A stretch of DNA of 64,000 nucleotides from Oscillospiraceae bacterium (GTDB lineage Bacteria > Bacillota > Clostridia > Oscillospirales > Oscillospiraceae): NCBI GenBank assembly GCA_017541995.1, contig JAFXYD010000098.1, positions 49,514 through 113,513 of the forward strand. Direction: 5' to 3'. This document shows positions 16,647 to 24,839 of the stretch, piece by piece. Made by a program: the position numbers and the translations under genes. The notes beneath the pieces are model-generated. The model did no database searches and was not told the origin of the DNA. It saw only the letters and a list, made by a program, of their open reading frames with translations. Within the stretch, counting starts at the first letter, position 1; the number at the start of each line of letters is the position of its first letter.

Positions 16647-18342
16647 ACGGGGTATAGCTGACGTAAACGCCGCGGCGGGTGTTGACGGTTACATCGGGAG
16701 CCGGCAGAGGAACCGTCTCGGGGATCGCAACCGCTCCAACTCCGTTGTAGTGGATCGTAAGCCGCTGCTCCCATACGCCGTTGATCTTCTCTGCCTGATG
16801 GACTTCGATGTGGTCGATCAACGCATTCAGCATTTCGCGGGACAGCTTCTTGGCACGGGTGTACTTTCTGACCGCAGACAGAAACATCTCTTTCGTAAAG
16901 GTCCTGGACCTCAAGCCGTCGATGGCAGCCTTCGTTTCCTTGATCTTCGCGGAAAGGGCTTTCTGCTCCGCGTCATAGTTCTGAGACATTCTGGCAAACC
17001 GTTCGTCGGTAAGTTTTCCCGAGACGTTATCCTCGTAGATCCTCTCAAACAGCTTATCCAGCTCCTGATCCCTGGCCTGCAAGGAGGCCAGGGATTTTTG
17101 CAGCTCCCGGAGCTCTATTGCCTGGGCTCTGATGCTATGCTGCATGACTGCCTCGGCAAACTGATCTTCGTAAGCAGTTGCAAATTTGGTCATGCGCCGG
17201 ATTTCGCCTAAGATGACCTGCTCCAGAAAATCCACCCGGACGTAGTGGGTTGATGTGCAGCTTCCACGGTTGCCCTTGTAATTCGAGCAATTGTAGTACC
17301 GTATCTCCCGGTTGCCCTGGTTAAAGTGAAAGTGCATGTTGCATCCACAGTCAGCACAGGTCAACAGCCCGGAGAACAGCCCTACATCACCGTCATACGT
17401 TTCTCGCTTCCGCAGGCTGTTTCGCTTCTCCTGAACCTGTTCCCAATCTGCCCGCTGAATGATTGGTTCATGCACGTCTTTGAAAATCGCCATCTTATCA
17501 GGGTCATTTGCATAACGTGTTTTCAGCTTGTAGGATTTGGAATAGGTCTTGAAATTGATTACGTCGCCGCAGTATTCCTGGTTGGCAAGCATTTTTGCAA
17601 TCGTTGCCGAGTTCCAGTGCGTTGGCGAAACAGCTACGTGTTTTGTCGGTCGATTGATCCCTTTTGTTTTCAAATACGCCGTAGGAATCAGAACGCCGTC
17701 ATGGTCGAGCTGTGTTGCGATCTGCTCCACACCTCGGCCAGCGAGATACCATGTGAAGATGGTCCGGACAACTTGGGCAGCTTCCTCGTCGATGATCCAG
17801 CGTTTCGGATCATCCGGGTCCTTTTGATAGCCATAAGGCGGAGGCCCCAGCGGCTCGCCGGAGTTCCCCCGGACCTTATTGCTTATGCGGCGTTTCTTAC
17901 TGATGTCCCGAGCATACCATTCGTTGAACAGGTTCCGAATCGGAGCGAGCTCATTTTCGCCCTCTTGGGTATCAATGCCGTCCGAGATGGCAACCAGCCG
18001 AATGTCATGCGTCGGGAAAAACTCTTCCATGAGCTTACCAACCTCGATGTAGTTTCTCCCAAGGCGGGAGAGGTCTTTCACAAATACGGCTGCGGCGTGT
18101 CCCTGCTCCAGCTCGGCCATCATTTCTATGTATCCGGGCCTGTTCATCGTCACACCGGAGATACCGTCATCCGTAAAGGTCACGAGGTTGGTAAAGCCCA
18201 TTTCCTTTGCTGCCTTTGTCAGCAGCTTCTTTTGGTTCGTGATACTGTAGCTCTCGCCATCCAGTTTATCATCCCTGGAGAGACGGAGATACAAAAAAGC
18301 GGTGTTGTCGCGGTTCTTGGTTGTTGCCTTTTTCTTGCTCAC
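16645..18342 (-). CDS. Large serine recombinase (resolvase/integrase)
   Basis: 565 aa. N-terminal resolvase domain with catalytic serine in Y-L-R-L-S-R-D-D, and D-L-S-R-L-G-R-N-Y; the recombinase domain (P-P-P-Y-G-Y to about residue 300); a zinc ribbon C-A-D-C-G-C-N-M ... Y-N-C-S-N-Y; a coiled coil; and a C-terminal DUF4368-like segment ending N-T-R-R-G-V-Y-V-S-Y-T-P. Such enzymes integrate and excise conjugative or mobilisable elements without host factors. I chose the GTG at 18342 because AAAGGAGGAGCT lies just before it; an upstream GTG is possible. It converges on tRNA-Leu and appears intact. Confidence 0.93.
   Translation of the reverse strand: MSKKKATTKNRDNTAFLYLRLSRDDKLDGESYSITNQKKLLTKAAKEMGFTNLVTFTDDGISGVTMNRPGYIEMMAELEQGHAAAVFVKDLSRLGRNYIEVGKLMEEFFPTHDIRLVAISDGIDTQEGENELAPIRNLFNEWYARDISKKRRISNKVRGNSGEPLGPPPYGYQKDPDDPKRWIIDEEAAQVVRTIFTWYLAGRGVEQIATQLDHDGVLIPTAYLKTKGINRPTKHVAVSPTHWNSATIAKMLANQEYCGDVINFKTYSKSYKLKTRYANDPDKMAIFKDVHEPIIQRADWEQVQEKRNSLRKRETYDGDVGLFSGLLTCADCGCNMHFHFNQGNREIRYYNCSNYKGNRGSCTSTHYVRVDFLEQVILGEIRRMTKFATAYEDQFAEAVMQHSIRAQAIELRELQKSLASLQARDQELDKLFERIYEDNVSGKLTDERFARMSQNYDAEQKALSAKIKETKAAIDGLRSRTFTKEMFLSAVRKYTRAKKLSREMLNALIDHIEVHQAEKINGVWEQRLTIHYNGVGAVAIPETVPLPAPDVTVNTRRGVYVSYTP
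16648..16657. repeat. Direct repeat copy 1 (CGGGGTATAG)
   Basis: Ten bases covering the recombinase stop region, repeated exactly at 18381-18390 beyond its start. The pair encloses the recombinase gene and could be a recombination core. Confidence 0.5.
16655..16682. repeat. 28-bp direct repeat, copy 1 (recombinase 3' end)
   Basis: Within the recombinase C-terminal coding sequence; 27 of 28 bases recur at 34819-34846 in the same orientation. The two copies bracket about 18.2 kb. Confidence 0.85.
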
Positions 18343-18380
18343 AGCTCCTCCTTTCATCGTCACAGTTGCATTTCATCTTG

Positions 18381-18390
18381 CGGGGTATAG
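18381..18390. repeat. Direct repeat copy 2 (CGGGGTATAG)
   Basis: Exact second copy of the 10-bp sequence at 16648-16657, lying 39 nt upstream of the recombinase start codon. Confidence 0.5.
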
Positions 18391-18406
18391 TCTACTGTGA
18401 CGAGCA

Positions 18407-18601
18407 TTATTTGTCTGAGATTTTGGTGGAGCCGGTTTCGGATAAGATCAACCTCAACAGCAGCTCCGCAAGGGACCTGCCGTTTTCTGGAAAGTCGCTG
18501 GTGACAACGTACCGCCTTTTCCCTTCCGGGTAATCGTAAACGGTGGAGGATGGGTTATGATCTTTACATTTTCGTTCAGCCATAATCGCCATCCCATTCA
18601 T
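18407..18601 (-). CDS. Small TnpW-like accessory protein of the mobile element
   Basis: 64 aa from the first ATG (others at 18592 and 18583). The core Y-P-E-G-K-R-R-Y-V-V-T-S-D-F-P-E-N-G-R-S-L-A-E-L-L-L-R-L-I resembles small proteins encoded beside serine recombinases of Tn4451-type elements. Its role there is not known to me. It sits 64 nt upstream of the recombinase start on the same strand. No strong ribosome site is visible, so the exact start is uncertain. Confidence 0.55.
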   Translation of the reverse strand: MNGMAIMAERKCKDHNPSSTVYDYPEGKRRYVVTSDFPENGRSLAELLLRLILSETGSTKISDK

Positions 18602-19074
18602 ATTTGGTCGCCTATTCTGTCTCAATCCTGGCGTGGGCATTACGTGGGCCGCTTTGGCAAGCTGTTCCAGCACCGAGCCGCCGCTGCTTGTAAGGCTGGC
18701 GAACGGCTCCGTGCTCCCCCTCAAGTCAGTGGGAGGCCGTAGCAGAGGTAGCAATCGCCCGTGTCGTCGTCGCAAGTCAGAGCTGCCAAGCTCCTCCTTG
18801 TCAGGTTCGTTGATCGCTCTGACAGCGTTACCGCTGTCGTCTCCGCGCCGAGCCTGTCGCTGCTCAACACCCAGGGTCCGCACCCGCGTAACGGATTTTC
18901 AGTTTTCAAGCTTCAGGTCGAGAGGAAAAGCTCTCTACTTAATACAAGTTTTCGGCCAGGGAATTAACCTCTTTTTGCGGATTTTTGAAAAAATCTCGGA
19001 AAAAGTTTTCCGGTCGAGCTTGTACCACGATTATATCCGATGTACCGGGAAACGCAAGGATGCAAAATGTGGAT
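18602..19074. other. Element DNA without a supported gene
   Basis: 473 nt between the sigma-like gene and the TnpW-like ORF. It contains a perfect 7-bp hairpin (GACAGCG/CGCTGTC) near 18820-18838. A weak minus-strand ORF (18721-18909, ending D-D-T-G-D-C-Y-L-C-Y-G-L-P-L-T) has no ribosome site. The region could hold the recombinase binding or regulatory sites. Confidence 0.5.
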
Positions 19075-19560
19075 TTATCCCTCCCTATCAAGATAGATTT
19101 TTCGCGCAGCTTTTCTTGCTGCGCGAATTGATTTTGAAATCGCCACCGGGCTGACGCCTTCGATTTTCGCAATTAGTCGCTGACTTAGGCCGTCTATGAC
19201 AAACATCCGAAAACGTCGGTACTGCACATCGGTGATTCCGGATTTGAGCTGCACAAAGAGCTTTTCTATCTCTGTGCGGCGTTCCTGCATTCGCAGCCGC
19301 TCAAAAAAATAATCCTCCGGGCTATTTTCAGCGCCGGAGGTATTATCGCTCCATTCTGCGGTTTTGTCTGACCATTCTCGATCTGCTGGTGCCTGCTCTT
19401 GATAAGCTATGTCCGAAACTTTTTTCCAATAGCGAAACTCCGCATCATTCGCAAAATCTTTTCGGGTCAAACGTGTCGCTGGGCCGCAGGAATTTGTGTA
19501 GACGATGGCGTCCGGATTGCGCCGGTTTTTGTCATAGTCGGAAAGACGAAAGATCATCAT
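19075..19560 (-). CDS. Sigma-70 region-4-like regulator of the mobile element
   Basis: 161 aa. The C-terminal third is a helix-turn-helix of sigma region 4 type (I-T-D-V-Q-Y-R-R-F-R-M-F-V then L-S-Q-R-L-I-A-K-I-E-G-V-S-P-V-A-I-S-K-S-I). The N-terminal part (M-I-F-R-L-S-D-Y-D-K-N-R-R-N-P-D-A-I-V-Y) is polar and lacks sigma region 2. Proteins of this form are common in integrative elements of gut Bacillota, next to the recombinase. GGAGGTT precedes two adjacent ATGs; the second (19557) has better spacing. Confidence 0.75.
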   Translation of the reverse strand: MMIFRLSDYDKNRRNPDAIVYTNSCGPATRLTRKDFANDAEFRYWKKVSDIAYQEQAPADREWSDKTAEWSDNTSGAENSPEDYFFERLRMQERRTEIEKLFVQLKSGITDVQYRRFRMFVIDGLSQRLIAKIEGVSPVAISKSIRAARKAARKIYLDREG

Positions 19561-19730
19561 AACCTCCTTTTGGTTTTCGTCCAGCGGTCAATAGATTGAT
19601 CCACGTCCCAATCGGAGAAGCGCCCACAAGCGGTCGCTTTATGATCTTACGAAGCGGCCCTGAACGGGCTTCGCTTCGCTGTCGGCGCTGCCGCCAGATG
19701 CTCGGGTCACTTGCGCTTCCCTTCGCAGTC

Positions 19731-19836
19731 GTGAAAGAGGCCCAAAAAGGCCTCTTTCACTACCGGCAAGCAGGGCATGTGTTATAACACATGCGTAAAA
19801 ATGTCCATTCCGGCCTCCAGCCACAACGGACATTTT
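19731..19836. other. Hairpin cluster resembling an oriT or replication/transfer origin
   Basis: Three exact structures in about 100 nt: a 12-bp stem GTGAAAGAGGCC/GGCCTCTTTCAC (19731-19760), a 20-bp palindrome GCATGTGTTATAACACATGC (19775-19794), and AAAATGTCC/GGACATTTT (19798-19836). They lie 72 nt past the end of the relaxase remnant, in the 347-nt gap before the sigma-like gene. Transfer origins often have such repeats next to the relaxase gene; the nick site cannot be identified. Confidence 0.5.
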
Positions 19837-19907
19837 CTGCTTGTTGGGAAGTATCCCAATCCCTCTAAATGTGCCTGCGGCACAGCAACGCAATTTCTGC
19901 GAAATCG

Positions 19908-20341
19908 CTATTCTTTTTCACCCTCACGGGTGTTTGAGCGTAAAGTTTTTTGCTCGGTTTTGCTTTCGCCGTTACCGAGCATTTGATCAATATTTGCCTT
20001 TGCGGTAAGGAGCTCTTTCATCTCCTCACGCGCTTTACGATATTCCGGATAAGCTGCCTTTTTCTGCGCCATGAGCTGAGCGTATTCAGCTTTCAAGCTC
20101 TTTATGGACGGCAGCTTTTCACGTATGGTTTTTCCGACGTTTTGCTCGTCAAAGAATTGCTTTGCGGCCTTATGTATCGCAATTTCACTTTCATGCTCCG
20201 CAAGGAATTTTTTTGAGTATCCAGCATTTCGATAGGCAACATATACTTCTCGCGTTTTAGCATAGTTTATGATTTGTTTTTCCATAGCCGCAATCTCCGC
20301 CATGCGCTGCTCCGCAGACTTGATTTCATCAGAAATTCCCG
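19908..20341 (-). pseudogene. Relaxase C-terminal fragment
   Basis: About 144 residues of open frame, reading G-I-S-D-E-I-K-S-A-E-Q-R-M-A-E-I then I-N-Y-A-K-T-R-E-V-Y-V-A-Y-R-N-A-G-Y-S-K-K-F-L. This is the helical C-terminus of mobilisation relaxases found in clostridial elements. The nuclease domain is missing. The frame begins at a junction (about 20334-20341) with the truncated oxidoreductase gene. An internal ATG at 20303 could allow translation, but the gene is a remnant. Confidence 0.75.
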
Positions 20342-20968
20342 CTTGATTGCCTCGACGATCTCCTTGGCCACACGGATGCGGTTTTCAAGGCTCCCGCCGT
20401 ATTCGTCGTCACGATGATTCATGAAAGCAAGGGCAAAGGAGTCCAGCAGATGGCCCCAGTGCATGGCGTGGATGTCAACGCCGGCAAAGCCCGCGTCCTT
20501 GCAGAGCTTCGCAGCTCTGCCCATTTCCTCCACCTTGGTATGGATCTCCTCCACGGTCAGCGCCTCGGTGATGACGTCGGGGTTTGCAAGGGTCGGAAGG
20601 GGCGACGGGGTTTTCAGCCCGCCGTTGCGTCCCACGTTCATGGAAAGCTGGATGAACATTTTGCAGCCGTAAGGAGCGATCCGTTCATTCAGCGCTTTGC
20701 CCTGTCGGATAAACTCGTCAGGATGATTCAGAATCCCGTCGCAGCCGTCCACCACACAGTCTCCGTTGGTGCCGCCGGAAAACAGAAGGCCGAAGCCGCC
20801 CTCGGCACGGCGGACAAAGTAGTCGATGCTCTCCTGGGTGAAGCCGCCCCATTCCGTGTTGCCGAAGCCGGTATCCATCGGCGCCATCATCATGCGGTTT
20901 TTGATTTCGACTGCGCCGATCCTGATCGGACTCGAAAGATTGGGATATTTGCGCTCAGCGTTCATCAT
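20267..20968 (-). pseudogene. Old-yellow-enzyme-family oxidoreductase, truncated
   Basis: About 210 genuine residues: P-I-R-I-G-A-V-E-I-K-N-R-M-M-M-A-P-M at the N-terminus, then D-I-H-A-M-H-W-G-H-L-L-D-S-F and Y-G-G-S-L-E-N-R-I-R-V-A-K-E-I-V, the FMN-binding TIM-barrel of NADH:flavin oxidoreductases. Relatives continue for 200-450 more residues. Here the frame passes the junction after K-R-E-F and reads about 19 nonsense codons through the relaxase fragment to a stop. ATG at 20968 follows GAGGTGA, 5 nt after the SnoaL-like gene, so the two were once an operon. Confidence 0.8.
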
Positions 20969-20973
20969 ACCCG

Positions 20974-21423
20974 TCACCTCACAAGCTCACGCTTCTCGGA
21001 GATCAGGAACGTCGTTCTTCTGCGCTTGATATACCACTTGCCGTCAGCTTTGACGTACTTGTCCGCGTAACGGACATAGTTCGTGGTGATCACGTCTCTG
21101 CCGTTTTCCTCGTTCACAAGGGTGGCCTGGCAATATGCCGTTCCCTCCGCTTCGGTCAGGTCACCATTGAGCTGGACGGTGTGCTGCCCGTTGATGTGGT
21201 AAACGCTTTTGCAGGGATTGATCGTCGCGGAAAATGTCTCCACCAGAGCCTTGCGGCCGACGATGTTCTGAACCTCGCCGTCAAAGCCCATCTGGAACTC
21301 CAGCACGCCGTCCTCCGTGAACAGCTCGCCCTGCGCCGCCGCGTCCTTCACGTCTGCCAGGTTGGAAAACACGTCCACCAATTCCTTCAGCTCCATCTTT
21401 GCGGAAATCATTTCGTTTGTCAT
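20974..21423 (-). CDS. SnoaL/NTF2-like protein
   Basis: 149 aa. A cone-shaped alpha+beta fold is indicated by L-K-E-L-V-D-V-F-S-N-L-A-D, G-E-L-F-T-E-D-G-V-L-E-F, the central N-G-Q-H-T-V-Q-L, and a C-terminal K-A-D-G-K-W-Y-I-K-R-R-R. Family members are isomerases, dehydratases or ligand-binding proteins; the substrate cannot be read. The start at 21423 has GGAGGTAATTGCA upstream. It appears complete, unlike its downstream partner. Bile-acid dehydratases share this fold, but nothing else here supports that. Confidence 0.75.
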   Translation of the reverse strand: MTNEMISAKMELKELVDVFSNLADVKDAAAQGELFTEDGVLEFQMGFDGEVQNIVGRKALVETFSATINPCKSVYHINGQHTVQLNGDLTEAEGTAYCQATLVNEENGRDVITTNYVRYADKYVKADGKWYIKRRRTTFLISEKRELVR

Positions 21424-21598
21424 TGCAATTACCTCCATTTGATTGTCTGCCGCGTAACGCAACACCGGTTTCTTACTTCTGGTTTCATTATTAAAGATAT
21501 GGGAAGGTTGAAACAATGGTCAATGTATGGAGCTTGGTTACTAAGGAAACTCTTTTTGGAAAAGGGTTGCGTATTTCTCAAACAATTCACAGACACAG

Positions 21599-21650
21599 CA
21601 GGACACCCTGCCGACCTGGAGCCTTTGTTCCAGATTGGCAGGGTGTCCTG
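21599..21650 (-). terminator. 14-bp stem after the beta-glucosidase remnant
   Basis: CAGGACACCCTGCC pairs exactly with 21637-21650, with an inner CTGGA/TCCAG stem. It directly follows the remnant's stop codon. It lacks a clear U-tract, so it may be a terminator or a 3' protective hairpin. Confidence 0.55.
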
Positions 21651-22350
<700 letters not shown>

Positions 22351-22356
22351 CGAGCA

Positions 22357-22809
22357 ATGATTTACGAAAACGAAAACATGATTCGCGAGATGGTTTTTTC
22401 GCAGGGATGGGTGATCGGAGAAAACAACGAGCTGGTCCTTCCAAAAGGCGCATCGCTGAAAATGGCCGTTCCCACCGAGTTTTTGCCTCGATGCCCCGTG
22501 TGTGGGAAGCCGTTGACGATGAATCTGCGATCCGATGATAAGTTTGTAGAGGATGAAGACTGGCATCAGGCGGCGGAGCAGTATGAGAATTTCCTGCGCA
22601 CCCGTGGTGACAAGGTGCTTTTTCTGGAGCTCGGCGTTGGTTACAACACACCGATCATCATCAAGTATCCCTTCTGGCAAATGACGGCGAAGAATCCGGA
22701 AGCAACATACGCCTGCATCAACTACGGTGAAGCAGTCTGTCCAGAGCAGATTAACCGGCAGTCTATTTGTATCGATGACGACATTGGAGCCATTATTAAT
22801 CAATTGTAA
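22357..22809 (+). pseudogene. Sir2-family (SirTM-like) deacylase, C-terminal fragment
   Basis: About 150 residues: P-R-C-P-V-C-G-K-P-L-T-M-N-L-R-S-D-D-K-F-V-E-D, L-F-L-E-L-G-V-G-Y-N-T-P-I-I-I-K-Y-P-F-W and I-N-R-Q-S-I-C-I-D-D-D-I-G. This matches the C-terminal half of sirtuins of the SirTM type, which remove or add ADP-ribose or acyl groups. The Rossmann NAD-binding N-terminus is missing, and no macrodomain or lipoate genes are nearby. An ATG at 22357 could start a short product. Confidence 0.75.
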
Positions 22810-22834
22810 TAGCAATGAACGACCGCGTACCTGG

Positions 22835-23419
22835 TTACGCGCCATATACCCGGATGATCTCTTCTGCTACTGAACGGCGGGAGACACAGCGGTCCATGGC
22901 CTGCTTTTCCAGATAGCGGTGGGCGTCGGCCTCCGTCATCCCCAGTTGGCCGATCAACAGCCACTTGGCGCGGTTGACGATGCGGATCTCCTGCATTTTC
23001 TCCTCCAGGCTCTGGGTTTTCTGCTCCAGACGGCGCAGGCGCTGTCGAGCTGTGAACATCCAGTGAATCGCGGTCTCCAGCGTCCGGGGTGTGGTGGGCT
23101 TTTCGAGGGTGAAAACACCCTGTTCCTCCGCCCGGCTCTGCAGCAGCTTGAACTCCTGGGCCCGCAGAAGCAGCAGGCAGATGGTCTGCCGCCCGGCGGA
23201 AAGCTCCGCGGCCAGGTCCATCCCCTGCCCGTCGGGCAGAGGCGCGTTGAGCAGCACCAGGTCATAGCTCTGGTCCAGAACCGCGCGCTTTGCCGCGTTC
23301 ACAGAGGGGACCAGGCGGATGGGATCGCAATATGGCTTGCAAAGGCCGAGAACCGTTTCGTTGAACCGCTCCGAGCAGGAGACCAGCAGCAGGCTGCAGC
23401 ATTGACTTGGAAAGAGCAC
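22835..23419 (-). CDS. ANTAR-domain regulator with atypical receiver
   Basis: 194 aa. A receiver-like domain (about 8-115) has V-L-L-N-A-P-L-P-D-G-Q-G with Asn58 where the phosphorylated Asp normally sits; then a coiled coil (R-L-R-R-L-E-Q-K-T-Q-S-L-E-E-K, about 127-145) and an ANTAR domain (R-A-K-W-L-L-I-G-Q-L-G-M-T-E-A-D-A-H, about 149-190). ANTAR domains bind paired RNA hairpins and block terminators. Regulators like this are typical neighbours of clostridial glutamine synthetases. GTG start at 23419 with GGGGGTGA upstream; 30 nt after the short glutamine synthetase gene. Confidence 0.9.
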   Translation of the reverse strand: MLFPSQCCSLLLVSCSERFNETVLGLCKPYCDPIRLVPSVNAAKRAVLDQSYDLVLLNAPLPDGQGMDLAAELSAGRQTICLLLLRAQEFKLLQSRAEEQGVFTLEKPTTPRTLETAIHWMFTARQRLRRLEQKTQSLEEKMQEIRIVNRAKWLLIGQLGMTEADAHRYLEKQAMDRCVSRRSVAEEIIRVYGA

Positions 23420-23449
23420 CGCGTCACCCCCTTTTCTGCGTTCTCCATC

Positions 23450-24658
23450 TCAAAAACAATAGCTGTCGATCAACGTCCGGGGCAAATGGGCCCTCAAAAA
23501 GTCGCTGGAGGCAGCCAGCGCTGCGGCGGCCTGCCTGGATTCCGGCAGCCGGGCAAACCGCGCCTGGGTCGCTTCATCTGCGGTAAACAGATTCAGATCC
23601 GCGGCAGGAGGCAGGGGCAGCTTCCTTGCAATCCCGTCCATGGCGGCCCAGATCAGCAGGGCGTAGGCCAGATAGGGATTTGCCGCCGGGTCCGGAGAGC
23701 GCAGCTCTGCCCGCCGGAATTCGCCCTCCGCGGCGGGAACCCGGATCAGCTGGGAGCGGTTCTGGGCCGACCAGCTGATAAACCGCGGCGCCTTGTCCCG
23801 GCCCAGGCGGGTATAGGAGCCCTCCAGCGGGTTGAGAAATACGGTGATCTCCCCAATGTGCCGAAGGATGCCCGCGATCATGGGCCCAAGCAGATCCGCA
23901 CCCGCGGCGGACTGCACCGAAATGTTGATGTGAAAGCCGCTGCCCGGGGCATTCTCCAGAGGCCTGGGAGAGAAGTCCGCCCACAGGCCGTTTCTGGCTG
24001 CCACGGTTTTGACCACTCTGCGGAAGGCCATGGCGTTGTCCGCGGCGGACAGCGCGTCGGAATAGCGGAAGTCGATCTCATTCTGGCCGGGTCCCTCCTC
24101 GTGGTGGGCCCCCTCCGGCTGGATGCCCAGCTCCTGCAGCATCATGCAGATCTCCCGCCGGACGCCCTCGCCCCGGTCGTCCGGAGCACTGTCCATATAG
24201 GAGGCCTGATCCACGGGGATGCGGGTCTGGTTGCCCTGATCGTCCAGGCAAAAGAGATAAAACTCCAGCTCCGCGCCAAACGAGAAGCGCAGGCCCCTGG
24301 CGCCGGCTTCCTCCACAGCCCGGATCAGCAGGCTGCGGGTGTCGTTCTCAAAGGGGCTTCCGTCCGGGCAGCTGACGCTGCACTGCATCTGCACCAGCTT
24401 CCCCTGCTCCGGCCGCCAGGGCAGCAGTTTAAGGGTCTGAGGCAGCGGGTGCAGGAACAGGTCTGAGTGCACCTGGCCGCCAAAGCCGCGAATGGCGGAG
24501 GCGTCGATGGCGATCCCATAGGAAAAAGCCCTGGGCAGCTCCGAGGGCAAAATGGCGATGTTCTTCTGCCGCCCGAACACGTCACAAAAGGCCAGGTGGA
24601 TAAAGCGAACGTCCTCCTCGGCCACAAAGCTCTGAACGTCCTGGCTGGTGTACTGCAT
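23450..24658 (-). CDS. Glutamine synthetase, type I-like, short form
   Basis: 402 aa; typical GSI has 440-475. Visible motifs: F-G-A-E-L-E-F-Y-L-F (metal ligands), E-G-P-G-Q-N-E-I-D-F, P-G-S-G-F-H-I-N-I-S, N-P-L-E-G-S-Y-T-R-L, N-R-S-Q-L-I-R-V-P and R-S-P-D-P-A-A-N-P-Y-L. It should make glutamine from glutamate, ammonia and ATP, or act on a related amine. The short N-terminal beta-grasp region and lack of the adenylylation site fit the clostridial form. Start 24658 has GGGGGT at good spacing; an ATG 6 nt earlier is possible. Operon with the ANTAR gene. Confidence 0.88.
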   Translation of the reverse strand: MQYTSQDVQSFVAEEDVRFIHLAFCDVFGRQKNIAILPSELPRAFSYGIAIDASAIRGFGGQVHSDLFLHPLPQTLKLLPWRPEQGKLVQMQCSVSCPDGSPFENDTRSLLIRAVEEAGARGLRFSFGAELEFYLFCLDDQGNQTRIPVDQASYMDSAPDDRGEGVRREICMMLQELGIQPEGAHHEEGPGQNEIDFRYSDALSAADNAMAFRRVVKTVAARNGLWADFSPRPLENAPGSGFHINISVQSAAGADLLGPMIAGILRHIGEITVFLNPLEGSYTRLGRDKAPRFISWSAQNRSQLIRVPAAEGEFRRAELRSPDPAANPYLAYALLIWAAMDGIARKLPLPPAADLNLFTADEATQARFARLPESRQAAAALAASSDFLRAHLPRTLIDSYCF

Positions 24659-24687
24659 AATCATACCCCCAAACAAAATCTTTTCGT

Positions 24688-24716
24688 ATTATACTACATC
24701 AAATCAAACTTGAAAA
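24688..24716 (-). promoter_or_regulatory. Promoter of short glutamine synthetase and ANTAR gene
   Basis: Minus-strand TTTTCA (24711-24716), 17 nt, TATAAT (24688-24693). It lies back to back with the GSIII operon promoter. Confidence 0.65.
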
Positions 24717-24721
24717 GGGGC

Positions 24722-24750
24722 TTGACAAATAAAATATCATCCCGTATAAT
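24722..24750 (+). promoter_or_regulatory. Consensus promoter of the GSIII-pur-gua-pyr-dap operon
   Basis: Perfect TTGACA (24722-24727), 17 nt, perfect TATAAT (24745-24750). Such a strong promoter fits control after initiation, by the leader terminator that follows. Confidence 0.95.
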
Positions 24751-24761
24751 ACGCGGGTAAA

Positions 24762-24814
24762 GGCAATGGAGTCTTTAGGATCACGGTCCTAAGTGCCCCC
24801 ATTGCCCTTTTTTT
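24762..24814 (+). terminator. Leader terminator/attenuator before GSIII
   Basis: GGCAATGG (24762-24769) pairs with CCATTGCC (24799-24806), then C and eight T. Nested inside is TTTAGGA/TCCTAAG with a six-base loop TCACGG. It starts within about 10 nt of the predicted transcription start and ends 25 nt before the GSIII start codon, the position of a regulated terminator. The adjacent ANTAR protein is a candidate antiterminator, though the six-base loop lacks the A1/G4 pattern I associate with ANTAR targets. Confidence 0.85.
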
Positions 24815-24839
24815 ATTCTTTTTTCGGGAGGATTTCAGT

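Noticed and set aside
18721-18909. 62-codon minus-strand ORF in the mobile element
   Set aside because: No ribosome site, no recognised family, and it overlaps a hairpin-bearing region more likely to be regulatory.
20267-21423. Bile-acid (bai-like) operon from the old-yellow-enzyme plus SnoaL-like pair
   Set aside because: The flavin enzyme is truncated, no other bile-acid genes are nearby, and both folds are common in unrelated pathways.
24762-24814. Canonical two-hairpin ANTAR target
   Set aside because: Only one nested six-base loop is visible, and TCACGG lacks A at position 1 and G at position 4; kept only as a candidate regulated terminator.
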